Below are positions 11,701 through 26,700 of a stretch of DNA of 64,000 nt, piece by piece. A program made the translations under genes and the position numbers. The notes beneath the pieces are model-generated. The model was not told where the DNA came from and did no database searches. It saw only the letters and a list, made by a program, of their open reading frames with translations. How positions within the stretch are numbered: the stretch's first letter is position 1; every line of letters starts with the position of its first letter. This DNA comes from Moringa oleifera (Eukaryota > Streptophyta > Magnoliopsida > Brassicales > Moringaceae). The stretch covers positions 126,501 to 190,500 of the forward strand of contig JAJFZO010000777.1 of assembly GCA_021397835.1 (NCBI GenBank). The letters run 5' to 3'.

Positions 11701-14700
11701 CATGCCACCTTTCACTCATGTGAAAATAGTTACTCACTTACCCAAGCTTTTGCATTACAAGCAAGTTGATCTACATTTGAAAAAACCTCCTTTTTAAATA
11801 GTTGATCACCACATCACAAATCATGTCAAAAGCTAATATTGTTGCTCACCCCAACTTTGAACCTCACATGTAGTTTTACCATATCTCATCCTTTTCTTAT
11901 AGCATTGCACACTCCAGTCAAGCTCATCATTTGGCCCACGGCCCAAGGACCGGTTCGTATTAGCACCAACCCATTAAAACTAAAAACAAACTATAATCGA
12001 GTTGTCTTTGGACTAACTCATTAACATCAACACATGAGTTATATTTGGATCAATCCATTAAGGTCAACAAATCTCATATATAGATCTACTTAATTAAATC
12101 ATTAATAAATTTTATTTTCGTAGGTGCAATTAAGTTAGTTTATAATCATTATTTGTCAAACACAAGAATGAGTTTGACACCTTCTACGATTGAAACCCTT
12201 ACATATTTGAAGGATTTGAATTGTGAATAAAAGAATATAAGATAATGTAAGATTGAAAAAGATGACAAAACAGTTAGTAAATATCAAAATTATATTTATT
12301 TAATTAAATATAATTATTTATTTAATACAATATGCAAATAGTTTTCTATATTATTTATTTCAAATATAACAAATAATATAATTTATCAAATATTAACTTA
12401 TATGTATATAAAACATAATAAAACTCATCTAAGACTCATGTAATACCCTTATTAAGTCTACACAGACATATATAAAATCTACATAAAATTTAAGTAAAAA
12501 CCATTCAAGGCCCGATAATAGCTCATATAAAGCTCAAATAAATCTTGTTTAAGGCCCAACAATAATGCATATAAAGCCCAACAAATTAAGCTCTTGGGTA
12601 GGCCATGGGCCATGTTTTTCTAAAATGAGTAGGCCTAACCTAGCCCCTTAATTTACAAGGCCCATCAAGCAGTGGACTGAGCTGGGCTTGAGCCCTAAAT
12701 TTTTGGGTCAAGGCCAAGCCTAGCACTCTAGTTCCACAACTTTACCTCCCCGTTTCTGTTACCCACCATATTCCATTTCTCCATATTTTGCTACCACCAC
12801 CCTCTTCCATAAGCTTCCTTTCTTCATCATGAATCTCCAGAACCATTTCCCTAAGAGAGCCTTGTTAAACAAACCAAGAGGTTCAATTTCAAGCCTCACA
12901 ATCTCCAATTTAATAAGATGGTACGTAAACTAGTCCCTTGAGCTACCCCACAAGAATCTCCTTTGCAATTGCTCCAACTTTCTTGCTATCATCACAGGTA
13001 AAGAAAACAAAGATATGTAGTATACCAAAAGACTTTAAAGAATGCTTTTACTGAGTGTTAGTTTTTCCCTCTTAGAAAGATATTTTCTCTTAAATCCCGT
13101 TAGCATCTTTTCAAATCTCTTGGCTACCAAATTCCAAAACATTGATTCATCAATTCTACCTTCTAAGGGCAACCTTAAATATTTCATTGATAGAGTCCCC
13201 ATATTGCATCCTAACACCTAGCAAGTCTCTCCCCATCCCCTTTATTACTAAGTGAAATAAGTTCGCTTTTCCTCAAACTAACCTTCAAACCAGATACTGC
13301 CTAAGACAATCCTCAAGTTGATCAATTGATCTTTCTCCATGCCCAAAAAAATAATAGTGTCATCAATGAATAATATGTGAACTATCTCCAACTTCGACCC
13401 TGATCATATCACCTTGAACACCTTCAAAAGACCATTTTGCACCACTTTGTCAAACATCTTATTAAGAGCCTAGATTACTAACACAAATAAGAACAGTGAC
13501 AAATGGATCCTCTTGGCAAAGCTCTCTAGTTGAATTAAAAAATTTGAAAAGACCTTATTCACGAAAGTGAAGAATGTTCGCATTGAGATACACCATTTAA
13601 TCCATCTACACTATTGCTCATAGCAACCTACCCTTTTCAACAAATATATAACAAACTCCCAAGCTATATGGGCCTTTTCAACAAATATGTAACAAACTCC
13701 CATGCTACATAATAATAAGCCTTCTCCATATCCAACTTACCAATCATCCCATTTTTTCCTCTTCAATTGTTGATTAACTATTTCATTTGCAAGTAATACT
13801 GCATCAAAAAATTGCTTTCCTCTCACGAAAGCATTTTGATTTAGACTTGTCACTTTTTTCCATCATCTTTTTGAAACTCTTTACAAGAACTTTCACTATT
13901 AGCTTGTAAACTCTCCCCTTTCCCCCACAAGGCTAATCAAATGATAACCTTTTAAGTTGCTAGGCCCTGTTATCTTAGGAGTCATTACCAAAACTGTTCA
14001 GTTCACAGAATACAAATTTGCCACTATCATGAAACTGCTTAAGCCAATGCAATTATCTTCTTTAACAATTTTCTAATTTTTTTAGAAAAAAGACATAATG
14101 AACCCATTCGAATCCAATATTTTGTCCCTAACACAAGACATAAGTACCCGATGTACCTCTTCCTCCCTAAACGATCTCTCTAACCGATTTTGAAATTCGC
14201 TATCTATCATATCAAATTCTAACCCATCTAGTGTTGATGTTCTCTCTTATTACTCGCTATAAAGTTGCAAATAAAACTCACTTGCCCTTCATTTCAACTC
14301 TTTTTGATCCTCCACCTTTTTCCCATCAAATTCCATCATATTAATGACATTGTTCCTCTGATACTATTCGTCTTTCAGTGAAAAAAGTTAGTATTTCTAT
14401 CCTTCTTTGAGCCAAAAAAACCTCGATTTTTGCCTCTATGAAATCTCTTCCATTCTTAAATATTATAGTTAACTTGCTGTAAATTTTTGCGCTCTTGATT
14501 TTCAACTCATCCAAGCCCTAGCCAAGCCCCTCCTTCTCCTCCACCTCCACCTCCGTCAACTCGCCAACAAGCCTTCTTTTCCTTTCCCAATATCCCCCAA
14601 AATGATCTTTGTTCCACTTTTTTTACACTACTTTCCTATTTTTTTAAGCTTACATGCTACCACGTAACTGGCATGAGCACTTTTTTTTCCCCCCCTTCCC

Positions 14701-17700
14701 ACCACTTCTTGATAAAAGCATTAAACCCTTCCACTTTAAGCCGCATATTCCCAAATCTAAACAGACAAAACCCTAAATGATGCCATCCATATAAAGTAAA
14801 ATGGGGTTATGATCCGATGTTAGCCTAGGAAAAGTCTTTGACTCGTGAAAACCTCTCATCCCATTGGCTTGAAATAACGAAGCAATCAGTTCTTGATAAA
14901 GCTGGATTTTTTCGAAGATTAGACCATGAAAAGAATCCATCACTTGAAGTTTCGATACTACGTCTAAAACTCGTTAGAGGTTGCTCCACCTCCACCATTC
15001 CCCATTCTTTCATGTACCTACAACACCATGTTGAAATGTCATGCTATCACTCAAGGTATTCCATCATTTTCGATACTCTCAACTCTCCCATAACTTGGTC
15101 CATCTCTCCATTGTTCCACTACTATATACTTTCATGAACAACCCTTCAAACTCATCATCCTTCCTTTGAAAAATGCAAGACATGCATTCCACTCTTATCC
15201 AATATTCCAAACACTTATCCAATTTTTTCATTTCATATTACTAGTACACCCCCTACATTCCCTTGAGCCAATAAGGCTTTTCACTCCACTCCTTTTACTT
15301 CCCATGCACTTTTTACTATTCTCTCATTCATGATTTCAGTTTTTATCTCTTGAATGCATGCTATATTTACCACCCACTTCTTCAATACATGCTTGACCAC
15401 CACCCTCTTCTCAAAACCATTCAATCCCTTGACATTCTAAGAAGGGATTCTATGCATCATGGTCACATACTCCTTCCCCACCCTTATAATTTCCTCCAAC
15501 TTTTCCCTGCTTCTCATAGCTGACTAATCATTCCAAGCAATTTAACTCCCTACTCATTACCTTTTTTCCTCTTTTGCAAGAAGAACCCCTATTAGAATGA
15601 TTTACTTGCTTCTCCACCTTTTTCTTTCAAACTCAGTAAACAACCTAAAAGCCAATTCTTTAAATCCTTCAAAGGAAACCTCACAGTTTTACATATTTTT
15701 CTCATATTCTTCAACATCCTCTCTAATACTGCTAATTACCACTTATGCTTTGCCAACTCAATAACCCTATCACTCACATGCTACCCCTCTGAAATTCCAT
15801 AAATCCATAATGACTTTCTATCAGTTCATCAAGGCTCTACAACGCCTTTACTTCTACAGTTATTTACTCGTATGTGACTTGCACCTTTGAAGCCATTCCC
15901 TCACTATTGGACCCTCTTATGACAATCTCTCTGCCTCGTACACAGGCCCTTTTCAAACTCTTTTTGTTTCCTTTTAATCCTCTATCACACCCTTACTATA
16001 GTCCCTAAAACTGCCAATTCTTTCTCCCTCCTTTAAAGTAATCCTCAAAATCCCTTTGCTTATATCTCTTTTTCGAGCATCCAGACAATCGTCCTCCATG
16101 CGCCCACTTTTTGTCATCTTGGTTCCCCTTTCCATTAGTAGCCATTCTCCTCCCACCTTCATCGGATCCGCACTCTGTTCAACAAACCTATCTATGGTAG
16201 TTAGCCTTCAACCTCATTGTCAGCTCTCAAACTATTTTGTCTTCCTAATCCATGGTCCTACCCAATCTTAGGCCGAGACCCGTAATTAAATGACATACCA
16301 ACCTATCCATATCACCTCCATGAACACCATAATCACTGTTTGCTCTCCTCATCGGCTTCAAAATAGTATCTCTGACCACCTTCAGTAAGGTCGATTCCGT
16401 CAATCTAACTAGAGGAGTATCATGACATAATATAAGAATCAAATCTATCGAATATGGTAACCTCTTCTTTGGGTTGAAATTACCCAACTTTAAAGGTTTT
16501 AGGCTAGATATTTTTTTTTTTAACCCTAAGCCCGGTAACCCTGGCCAGCCAACATGGGAACCAATGTCCTTGTTCGTCCATTACCCTTGACCCGAACCCA
16601 CTGGACCATCTTCCTTACCCGTAAACCCAAATCGTATCCATTTCTCAAAAATCCGAATTTGTTACCCACCATTCCTTTCATAAGAACCAATTTCCACTCA
16701 TTTCTCAATCTCTGCAGCCGTCCCCCTTTGAAAGTTGAACCGATAATTACAATTAGGGCAACAAACTTGTTCTCCAACATACCCATAGGCCTTTCCTTTC
16801 CCACTAGTTTAGATTTGTGAGCCTCTCTCCATGACTCCCTTCATCTTACTTATGTACCCCCTCCAAAAAGTCCACAATCTTGATTCATCATTTCCACCAT
16901 TGCCTTCACTTTAGAAAATTAGCAATCCAAACTCATACCCTTTAAACTCCAATAGCTTAAAAAAAAAAGGCCAAGTGACTCTCCTCCTTCGACAGGAAAA
17001 GCAACCTTTTATCTCCCTTCCATTTACGCTTACTTGGATTTTCTCCTCTTCGCACCAAGAAATCAAAAGATCCCCTCAGCCACTTTGTTTGTCTTGGTTC
17101 AAGAATATGGATGATCGATGCCTTATAGTGCCCACAATTACTTGCAAGTTATCACTTATCTTCTTGTGTTTCACAAATTCAAACTCCTTTCTCTTGATTC
17201 TCACTTGATAAACCCATGGAAGGTCATTCACCCTCAACCCAGTTCTCTCAAACTCTCTCATCTCTCACCCAACATACTACATAACCATATTATACAACAT
17301 CTAACCCTTTAATCCACATTAAACTTCATAAAAAGAAATTAGGAAGTGTTTCTAAAAATTCTATCCCACTTCCTGTCCTCACGATATAATTGTTGATAAA
17401 ATTCCCTATTGTGTTCTTTGTTGGGTTCTTAATCATCATCCTTTCCACCTCTAGGGCCTCAATAAAATTCTATCTTCTACGACCAGTAGTAACCTTGAAA
17501 AAAGAAAATTATGCAGTGGTCCCCCTCTTTCAATCATATAGCCCGAGATTTTTGTGTGACACCTATTTGAACTCTAGTCATCCTCAATCTCTTGTTTAGC
17601 ACATCCTCAAAACTTTCCTCCCTCGTAAGCCTCTCATCAATCTCGACCAACTCCCACCATCAACTATTGTAATTTGGTTGCCAAGACATAACTCTTGTAA

Positions 17701-20700
17701 CCCTTAACTATTAAACACTCCCTACATCCTCTGATCATCTCCCTAAAATCATCCACTTTCAACCACATTTTCAAATCGAAACATCCTTACTCTCCACTTG
17801 ATCTCTTCCATCTGCAACATGACAGTGCTATGATTCTATGGACGATGAGGCAACAACTATTGACTCACCTTAAGTAACAATTTCGCCTATTGATATGAAA
17901 CTAAAAAATCGATCTACCTTGGATAATGAAAGGAGAGCCTTTAAAGTTCGATCAAGTGAACTCCTCTCTAAAGGTAGGCCCACATTTCAAGTTCCCTAAC
18001 TATATCACGAAATTCCCCCATCCCCTTAGTCCCTTCCTCATTACCAATTCGCTCATGCACATACATCACTAGATCGAAATCCCCCCCCCCCCCAAACCTC
18101 CCACTACTTATAGAAAATTCCCCTTCATCCTACATTCTCAAAACTCCTCCTATAACTATTGGCAACTCTCACTTGTATCGTACGCATACACGACTGTAAA
18201 AATTCATTCTCTCCCAGCATTCTCCATCCTAAACATGCAAGAGACATAGAATCCTCCCCCTCTTGAACCGACCTTCTCATTCCACATCACTAATATCCCC
18301 TAACAAGTAATGTCCCACACCCCACCTCCTTGTTTCCCCATGCACTCCTCAATACCCCATCATGTATGTTCTTTATCTTTGTTTCCTACAAACACACTAC
18401 CTCAACTTTTCATTGTCCCAATGAATGCTTAACCATCACTCATTTCTCAATATTATTCAATCCCTTCACATTCCATGAGATAATTTTAAATATTATGTGT
18501 ATGGTCAACCCTCTATGTCTTATCTCCTCCTTCAACCCTCCCACCCTTCCCATAATTAAATGCAAAAGCTAAACTTCCTCAACTCTTGCACCGTCTCACC
18601 ATGTCTCTCCTTGGCCTTTCTCTCCTTATTGTAATTCGGCGTTTCCTCTTCAATTCTGCTTTCCTCCATATCTCTAAAAAAAGAGGATGCCTTGTCCTCA
18701 AAACTTGCGAAGGATATCCCTGATGCTCTACTCATCTTACTCACTTGTCAGACCATTCTTTCCTTTATTAGGTATTGTCTCCATGCCCCTGCTACTACTT
18801 GTCTCACCATGACTTGTTCCTTACCTCTTCAGTATCCCTCCCAACTGGCAACCCACTCTCACCTCCTTCAGTTCTGCCCTAGTCACCATCTCCCTGTTCC
18901 CCTTGTTACCTAATCTCTACCTCCTCACCCAAGGCCCCCTCAGCTAACACCCCCACCACCTGTTGTAGACTTTAGATCAGCCTAACACCACGCCTCTTTC
19001 AGCCTCAAACCTTACTGCCCAGCCTCCCTCTAGCTCCTCCAAAATATTCATGCCCTAGAAGAACAATACTAGGTTGCCTTCAACGTCCCACATCTCCATA
19101 ACGTTAGTTTTTCCTTCATCCATCCCTCCCTTCCACTTCTCATACCTCAAATTGCAATCCATCCTTGGTCTCTATTTACCACTGAACTCTTGTATGATAA
19201 CGCTGTCAAATTATGTAACCCCACCAATAACTCCTCACCTGCTAATGTCGTCACCTGTTGACGGACCCATGCTAGCAAACACCTCAGTACAACTCAATAT
19301 CAGATCCACCATCCCATTCTCCATCATCTCCCTAGGTACCACCATACACACCAAGTCCCACCAAATTCACATTCAGACCCATTCCAAGCAGTGTGTCCCT
19401 TTCATAGACCTGTCTGCTACCCGTTTCTGTGCAGTTCTGTACCTCCATAATGACTATCAGCCAGCCATCTCTGCCCTCTCTAACTCCCAAGTTGTCGTGA
19501 CTCGTGCCCCCCTCTTGGATTTTGATTAAGGCTGCCTGCTGGACATTCGCCATTGCTACTTCAACCTCATCACTGGCCAAGAAGATGTGGTAGTCTGCCG
19601 TCGTACTGCAATTTCACACACAATCAACCATCGGGTCTCTTGGACCTGAAATCTCCATTCTATGTTCTCCCTGACTTGGTATGGAAAGCTGCATCTTGGC
19701 CTCAAGCCTACCCTTCCTCACCCAAACCAACAGCCCATATTTTGTCAACCCTTTAGATTTGGGCACTCTACCAGGGTCAAAAACCCTCAATCCAGCCCCA
19801 AATACACGACCCAACCGACCATAACCCCCTTTCTTCCTCGCCCAAGTCCCTGCCTGCGACCCGATCACCCTCGAGCCACACCCATTCTGCTCCAATCCTC
19901 CTATCAGCGCCATTTTCCAGCTCTGCTCCCTCCTGTTTTCAAATCGCACCGAATCCCACTGATCCTTCAACATCGAATGCTCAAACTGGTGCCCACAGCC
20001 TGGACATGCCACGGCTACCATTGCCACCCACCGTTGTGTGATACTACTATCCATCAAATTTTCTCAGTCAAGTTGCCATTTAGAATTTAAACTTCATTAT
20101 CTTGGCCTTATCCCCCTTTACCATCCTACCTTAATCTCCAAATCCGTACATATAAATGGGTTTTCCAATGACAGCATCAAAAGCTCTACATATTAGATTT
20201 GAAATAGAAATGACTAATTAACCAATAACATTACAACTTGCTCAAACTAAGTAATCCATTTTTAACTCATACTACAACAAGACATTTTAAACAAGAAAAG
20301 GTGATGTTAATATACCTTTCTAACTAATTAGAACAACAGAATGCTATATCAACAACCAAAGACAAGTTACTTGAAAAATGTGAACATATGTTATTTCACA
20401 GACACAAGAACCTTACCATAACTTCACCTACTTTGTAAACCATTTGCAGCATTTTCTGATTAAGAAATCTGCATCCTACTATAAGCCTCATCCAATTCCA
20501 TTGTAGTGAAAATATGAAAGAAAAGTGAGAGGAGATGAAATAATATATTTGAAAACCATAACATCACAAAACTGTTATTCTACTTTTGGCACTTATGCAT
20601 ACCTATTTGAGGTCATTATGTTGCCAAGTTTGCAATGTGGCAAAACCACCGCCAACAAACAAAAAGATGCTTTGAAAATCATAACACACAATAGAAGCTA

Positions 20701-23700
20701 ATTTTCTTTTCTATAATAATCTCTGAACTTTCAGAGAAAGGAGAAAACTCCAGAGCTAAGTGGATATCAAGATTTTGAGAAAGATGCAGAAGATACTCAC
20801 AAGATAAGTTTCAAGAGTTTCCCATTGACCACTAGCCTTAGAATTTGGAATAGTTGCGGTGACATCAGGTGAACCATGAACAACCACTTCATCCTCCGAT
20901 GATGTCAACAAAAGACTATGACTCCTAAATTCATTTCCGAAAGTTGAAAATTACATTACACAATGAGATAAGGGACTTCACATACAAATAAAGAAATGTG
21001 AAGCTAATGTAAACATTCGAAGATATCTTACCCAACCCATAATGAGCCTGCTCTACTTGGACAGCATTTGATTGCCATAGCAGTGAAAACCCTTTCCAGC
21101 TCCCTAAGCAAATATAGCGAAGTTACATTTCCATCCTTGCCAGAGGAAGAACTTCTGTTCATAATAAAATTAGATCATGCAATCCTACATCAAGAATCCC
21201 ACCTTTTCAATCCTGAACCCTTCCAGAATTTTAAAATGACAGTAAATGCCATATCATATAAATTTGTCTGGACCAAGAGGTCAATCAATTCTGATGGGGG
21301 CTTCTCAATTCCTGGAAGATCAAAGAACAAATCAATTTTCAAAATAAAAATTGAAAAACAACACTTAACTGTCAATAAAAAATTTTCAAAATTTCTTGGT
21401 AGAAATCTTATAATCCTCTCCTAATTTTGGATTTGCTAGCATTCTTAGGCGATGAATATTTTAGAAAATTTATCTTTCACAAAACTCTAAATCAGCCATA
21501 AACAAGAATAAATAGAGAATTAAAAACAACCAGAACAATTAAAGATTCTAAAACTTTACCAGTTTGTGGCATCAATTAGTTTGATCTTTTAACATCTACA
21601 CCAAGGTTAATTGCTAAAATCACACTCACAAAAATGAAGTGATCTAAAAAAAAAAGATGGTCAAGGAAAAGGTGAACGAAATTACCAGAATATATCCATT
21701 TGATATTTGCCAGCGAAAGCAAATATTGCGCAGATGTTAGCACAAACTCATTTTGAAGTTTCTCAATATCAATGTAAGACCGGGGCCTCTGAGGCTGATC
21801 ATCGCTGCAGGCTGCAGCAAGAGTAAAGAATGGCATTGCCTCAAAACTAAAAAGCATCATGCACAATATAAAATACCAAGGATCAATAAGTTGTCCGTTC
21901 TAGGACAGGGGACCGATATAAATGGTTATAACTGTGAACAACTGGAAATGGAAATAAAATAGAATAACTAGATATGAAAATCAAATACCAGCCATTGCAT
22001 TACTTACACTGTTCTGTCACTGCCTTTCTAGCCTTTTTACTTGGATAATGCTTGTTCCTTAGAGAAATTCCCACAGGCAGGGGATCAATCCAAGCATATG
22101 CAGGATGAACAAGATGCAATGCGTTGACAACAGCTGAGAGCCCATTCAGCCTCTCCTGCAATGCCAGTGACGCATGCTGGTAATCTTTGAAAACTGATTC
22201 AGTTCTCAAACGAGCTGAATATTGATACATGTAACTTGCTGCCCTTCGCCAATTATGTCGGTGCATTTCAAATGCATAAAGCAACTTATATGGGTTTGGC
22301 TTTGAAAATACATCTGAACGTTCTGCCTGCATATTTCGAGTGGAAACATTGAGAAGGAAGTTAGGATGCAAGAGTGTTCAGCCAAAATTAGTTTCTAATT
22401 TGTACCCAGCACACACCTTCCAGGCAAGCTCTCTCTCTATCTTCTCGGTTAAACCAATGAAGGGAAGTTGACCATCACAAAGAATCTACAGAGAATAAAA
22501 ATGACAAACAAAATTTGTATTCTTAGTCAGATGGTGGAAAATATTCTTTTCTGTTCCTAGTGGGGGGAAATTATCTACCACAATCCACCACAAACCACAT
22601 GCAGCTTTCTACCACACTGAAACAAATACTGCAATATCTAAAACTTGCACATTAAGAATAAAATATGCATGATGCATAAAGAAGATTTTGATGATGGTTC
22701 CCACTGAAACCTATGGCCTGCAAGTGCTGCAATTTCTGTTGCTTACTCTATGAAACTACCAACTTAAGTTACAACACTGGTCAAAGTTCGCAATTCAAAA
22801 TTAAATTCAAGAAAGCTCTGTTTATCTATTTCTATCAGCAGAAATAAACACTGGGTACAGGAACACGCAACAAGGAATGTAGTTCAAAACCTTTATTCCT
22901 CCACGCTCATAAAGAACTATTATAAAACGCCTCAAGCAGATATACTTGCTTTCTTCATCTGGATTTGATATTATTGCACAGTAAGCATCATTTAAGAGAT
23001 TAAGATCTAATGTCAACTTGAAGACATTTGCCCAAAGCCGTCCCTTGATTGTTGTGGCAGATTCATTGAATGGATCTCTTGCACAGCTATCATCTTTCTG
23101 AGTAAGAGCCTCATCAACTTTCTCAAGTGCAGCAAGAGCAAACTGACAGGCACCTTCACTAATATTATATTGCTCAAATATTTGCATCGCCCACTCATAG
23201 TAGTGAAGCTTCCAAGCAGCAGCTGACAACCTAACATCTGGAGTCCCTCCTACACCCCCCTCCCCCCAACCAAAACAAAAAAAACAAAACAAAAGGAAAA
23301 GAAACCATAATTACATCCATTTGTTTAGCTTGTTTAGGACATAACATTCTCTGAAAGGACTTACTAAAACTGAGATGTGATAAGCCTGCTTCATCAGACA
23401 AGCTCTGCAAAGCCTCAAAAGCTCCTTCTCCGGATGAAGCACTGAAAGCAACAATCACAAAATCTTTATTTTAAGCATAGCAAATGCATGAATACACACA
23501 TTCTGCAGTGATTTGGTCGAAAAAAGTTTCTGGTCCAAACACTAAGAGAAATTCAATTTATCTAAATTTAAAGATGAAGTTACAAATTTGATGATATCTT
23601 CCAGAGCTTGACCTTATTAATTCACAACATGAGAATATCATTATATTTAATTATGTGAAAGTTTCATACTTTTCTGAATTCCTAAACCACTTACTGAAAG

Positions 23701-26700
23701 GCTCCTCTAGATGCATCAGTCAGATACATGAAAAAAGATGGATAATAGAACACTGAATACCTGAAGAAACAGCGGACAGCTTCCCAGATTTTCCTCTCTT
23801 TTAAGATTCCACAAAATCCACGTTGTGCTTGAGTGAGAAGGCAACATCCCAAGAGATGTTGAAGTAGGCACCAATCACCACCAGCACCTTGAATACTTTG
23901 AAAAACTTTCTCCCTTTGTGAATTTGCCTCCACAATAGTAAGGAGGTACTTGATTTTGGTCAACAAGAAGGTAAAATAAGAAAAAAAACACACTAGTTTC
24001 AGTTAAACTCATAAGCATGTTAGAACTATCATGTATCTGTCCTGAAATTGTCATTGAAGAGGAAAGCAGAGAAATAACCTCAACGGCATTAAATTGTCCA
24101 TTCCTAAGCAAGATAAGTGAAAGCTCAGTTGCACGCCTCAAGAATGAAGAAGATTCTTTCCCAGTTTTACCCCAAATGATCCAGCTGATAAAGTTCCGCA
24201 CTAAACTAATAACAATCTGTGGATTAGGGAGACTTCTCAAAGAAAAGTGGTTCTGCTCCCCAAAGTAACTGTCACTATTTAGTAGAAGCACAAATGCTAA
24301 TGTGAAATCAGATTTCCCAAGCTTTTTGTTCCACGATCGTTTACTAATGTTGCTATCTGGATCAACAACAAAAATAAGACGATTACCAAGTCAATGGCAT
24401 AATAGCTAGATAATGTGGAACCTGCCAATCTAGGAACAACTAGGGGTCCACGCATTCTTTTTATTTAAGTGGCAGCATAGATCACTCTTCCTGACAGCCC
24501 TTTACTCGGTGTCCCTTAGCCGATCTAGTTCAATCCAAGAAAAGTTTTTCAACATTACTTTTCTCCCTTTACAAGAGAAATGCAATTCAGCATATTATTT
24601 GTTGATCCCTCTTTGGCAAATTTGGTTCCAACTTGCTTAAAGGCCATCAAGTAAATTGATTTTAAAGAGAGAATACTTGGATTGAAGTTGTTCTCTAGAT
24701 TGTATCTATTTATGCACTGGTCACTACATCTAAAACTCAAATGAATTCCACACGGATAACCATTTTAATGAAGATAACAACATGCTCTTAAATCATAAAG
24801 TAAAGACTGATACTCTCTTCCCTTTTATGATGAGGAAATCAGGATAGCAATAGCCATCCTCCCTCAAACCACAATGGGCAAAAACTCACCAATTTGTAAT
24901 GATGAAAGCTGAGAACTGAAATCTTCCATTGACGATGATTCAGATGGAGTGGTGCCAAAGAACAGAATAATAAGCCACTCAAAAACAATTTCTTGAATCA
25001 TCGGAACAAGTTCAAGTTGTATTCTATATATGTCATCCTGCAACATATTAATCTGCACACAGAAAATCAAAAGCACATATAATGAACAGACAAGTGACTT
25101 CTCCTGAGGGATCCCATGCACTTCCATGTTAAAAGATCAGACAAATGTGTCGTATTAGGCAGCATAGAAACCAATCCAATAAAGACCAAAACTAACCTGT
25201 GAGCTGATGTTCACCATATAGTTTACAAACAGAAGAATGTGCAATGCAGACTCAAACATCACCCTTGCAATCTGCGAGGTAGCCTGGATCAGGATGGAAC
25301 TATCGACATTAAATAATGTTTCACCATCAACATTCTGTATGATCTTCTGAGGGACGAGAAACTGCAGATAGCTCTCAATGACATTCAATACTTTTGCCCA
25401 AGAGGTGGCTCTTTCATACAGAGCAAGGAGAGACAATAGCATGTCAATAGAGAATTTTCTCAGACTTTTGTGGTCTACCTGCTCCTTCTCCCAAGCAATA
25501 TCAGCACCCAGATCTGAGACATTAAGTAGAGTTACAGATGAATTGTATCCCATTTCCAGAATCTTCAGCAGGCGAGGAACAATTTCTTCAGATGAGACAA
25601 TTGGCGTGCCAATAAATGATTCATAAAATACAGCAGAAGCACTTTTGCCCAATTGTTGACTGATTCTAGTGATGCATCTCAGTACGTCAACAAGAATCTC
25701 ATGCTCATCATGAGATAAATCCAATCCAGAGCTTACAAGATCACCAAGTTCATCAGAAGAACCTAACAAAAGATGAGCACAGGAAAGTACATTCATAAGC
25801 AGTAGAAAAATGAAAAGGTACAATGAAACATAACAATAGAAATGGATTATGCTCCATACAAGAGCAAAAATCTCCAGCATACCATAAAAAAGCAGCTCAA
25901 TGTTTTCCAAGCCACGAAACAAAGATACAGAATTCTTTCTGATTAAACCAACAACACCTGCCGAAGATTGAACAAGTAAACCATATGGTGCATTGTTCTT
26001 GCACCAGTAATGGAAATAGCGAGAACCAAAATTTTTCCACCAGTAAAATACTGACGCAGAACTTTCAAAAACACCCTGGCACAGAATACAGAGGGTATTA
26101 ACTTCCTTACAACTCTACAACATCTCCAACAACCCAAACGAGAGAGAAAGAGGGAGACTTAAAGAGAGTGAGGGACAGAATGATAGGAGAAACAATAATC
26201 GAAAATAAAAAGAGAGAGTAAAACCTCATGCTCAACTAATGAAAGGATCTCCTTTTTGAGTCCATCAATACTTAAGGAGTCAAACTCAGAATCAGTCCAG
26301 TGCTTGTTGTAATCTGACAAAGTTGCACGTAGAACAACAGTATGATGAACCCCAGGAAGAAAAAGCCTACGTAAGAAAATAGAAGATACAAATGGCAAAA
26401 TTTGCTCCTGCGAAAAGCATAAAAATGCAGTCACAAAAACTTCCCATAAAACTATGCAAAGAAATTTACAGTCTCTAAGCATGAAAGCATGAAAACTAAT
26501 AGAGTAAAACTATCTCAAAGGAATTATCCCACGTATATGCACATTACTTCGATCAAATGGTAATGAAGGAAAAATGATAACCAAAAGAAAGAAACACAAT
26601 TACGGTTACTTTGATGCAGGATAATTTAGTAAAAATTAAAGCCATAGAATTGATTGAAAGGGGTACCAAATATTAAGAATTTCCTACACTGCTTATCAAG

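Noticed and set aside
19074..20090. Plus- and minus-strand frames of up to 151 codons in the C-rich part of NUP160 intron 23
   Set aside because: No recognisable protein and no splice support. The region fits decayed LINE 5' sequence, where a scarcity of A makes stops rare.
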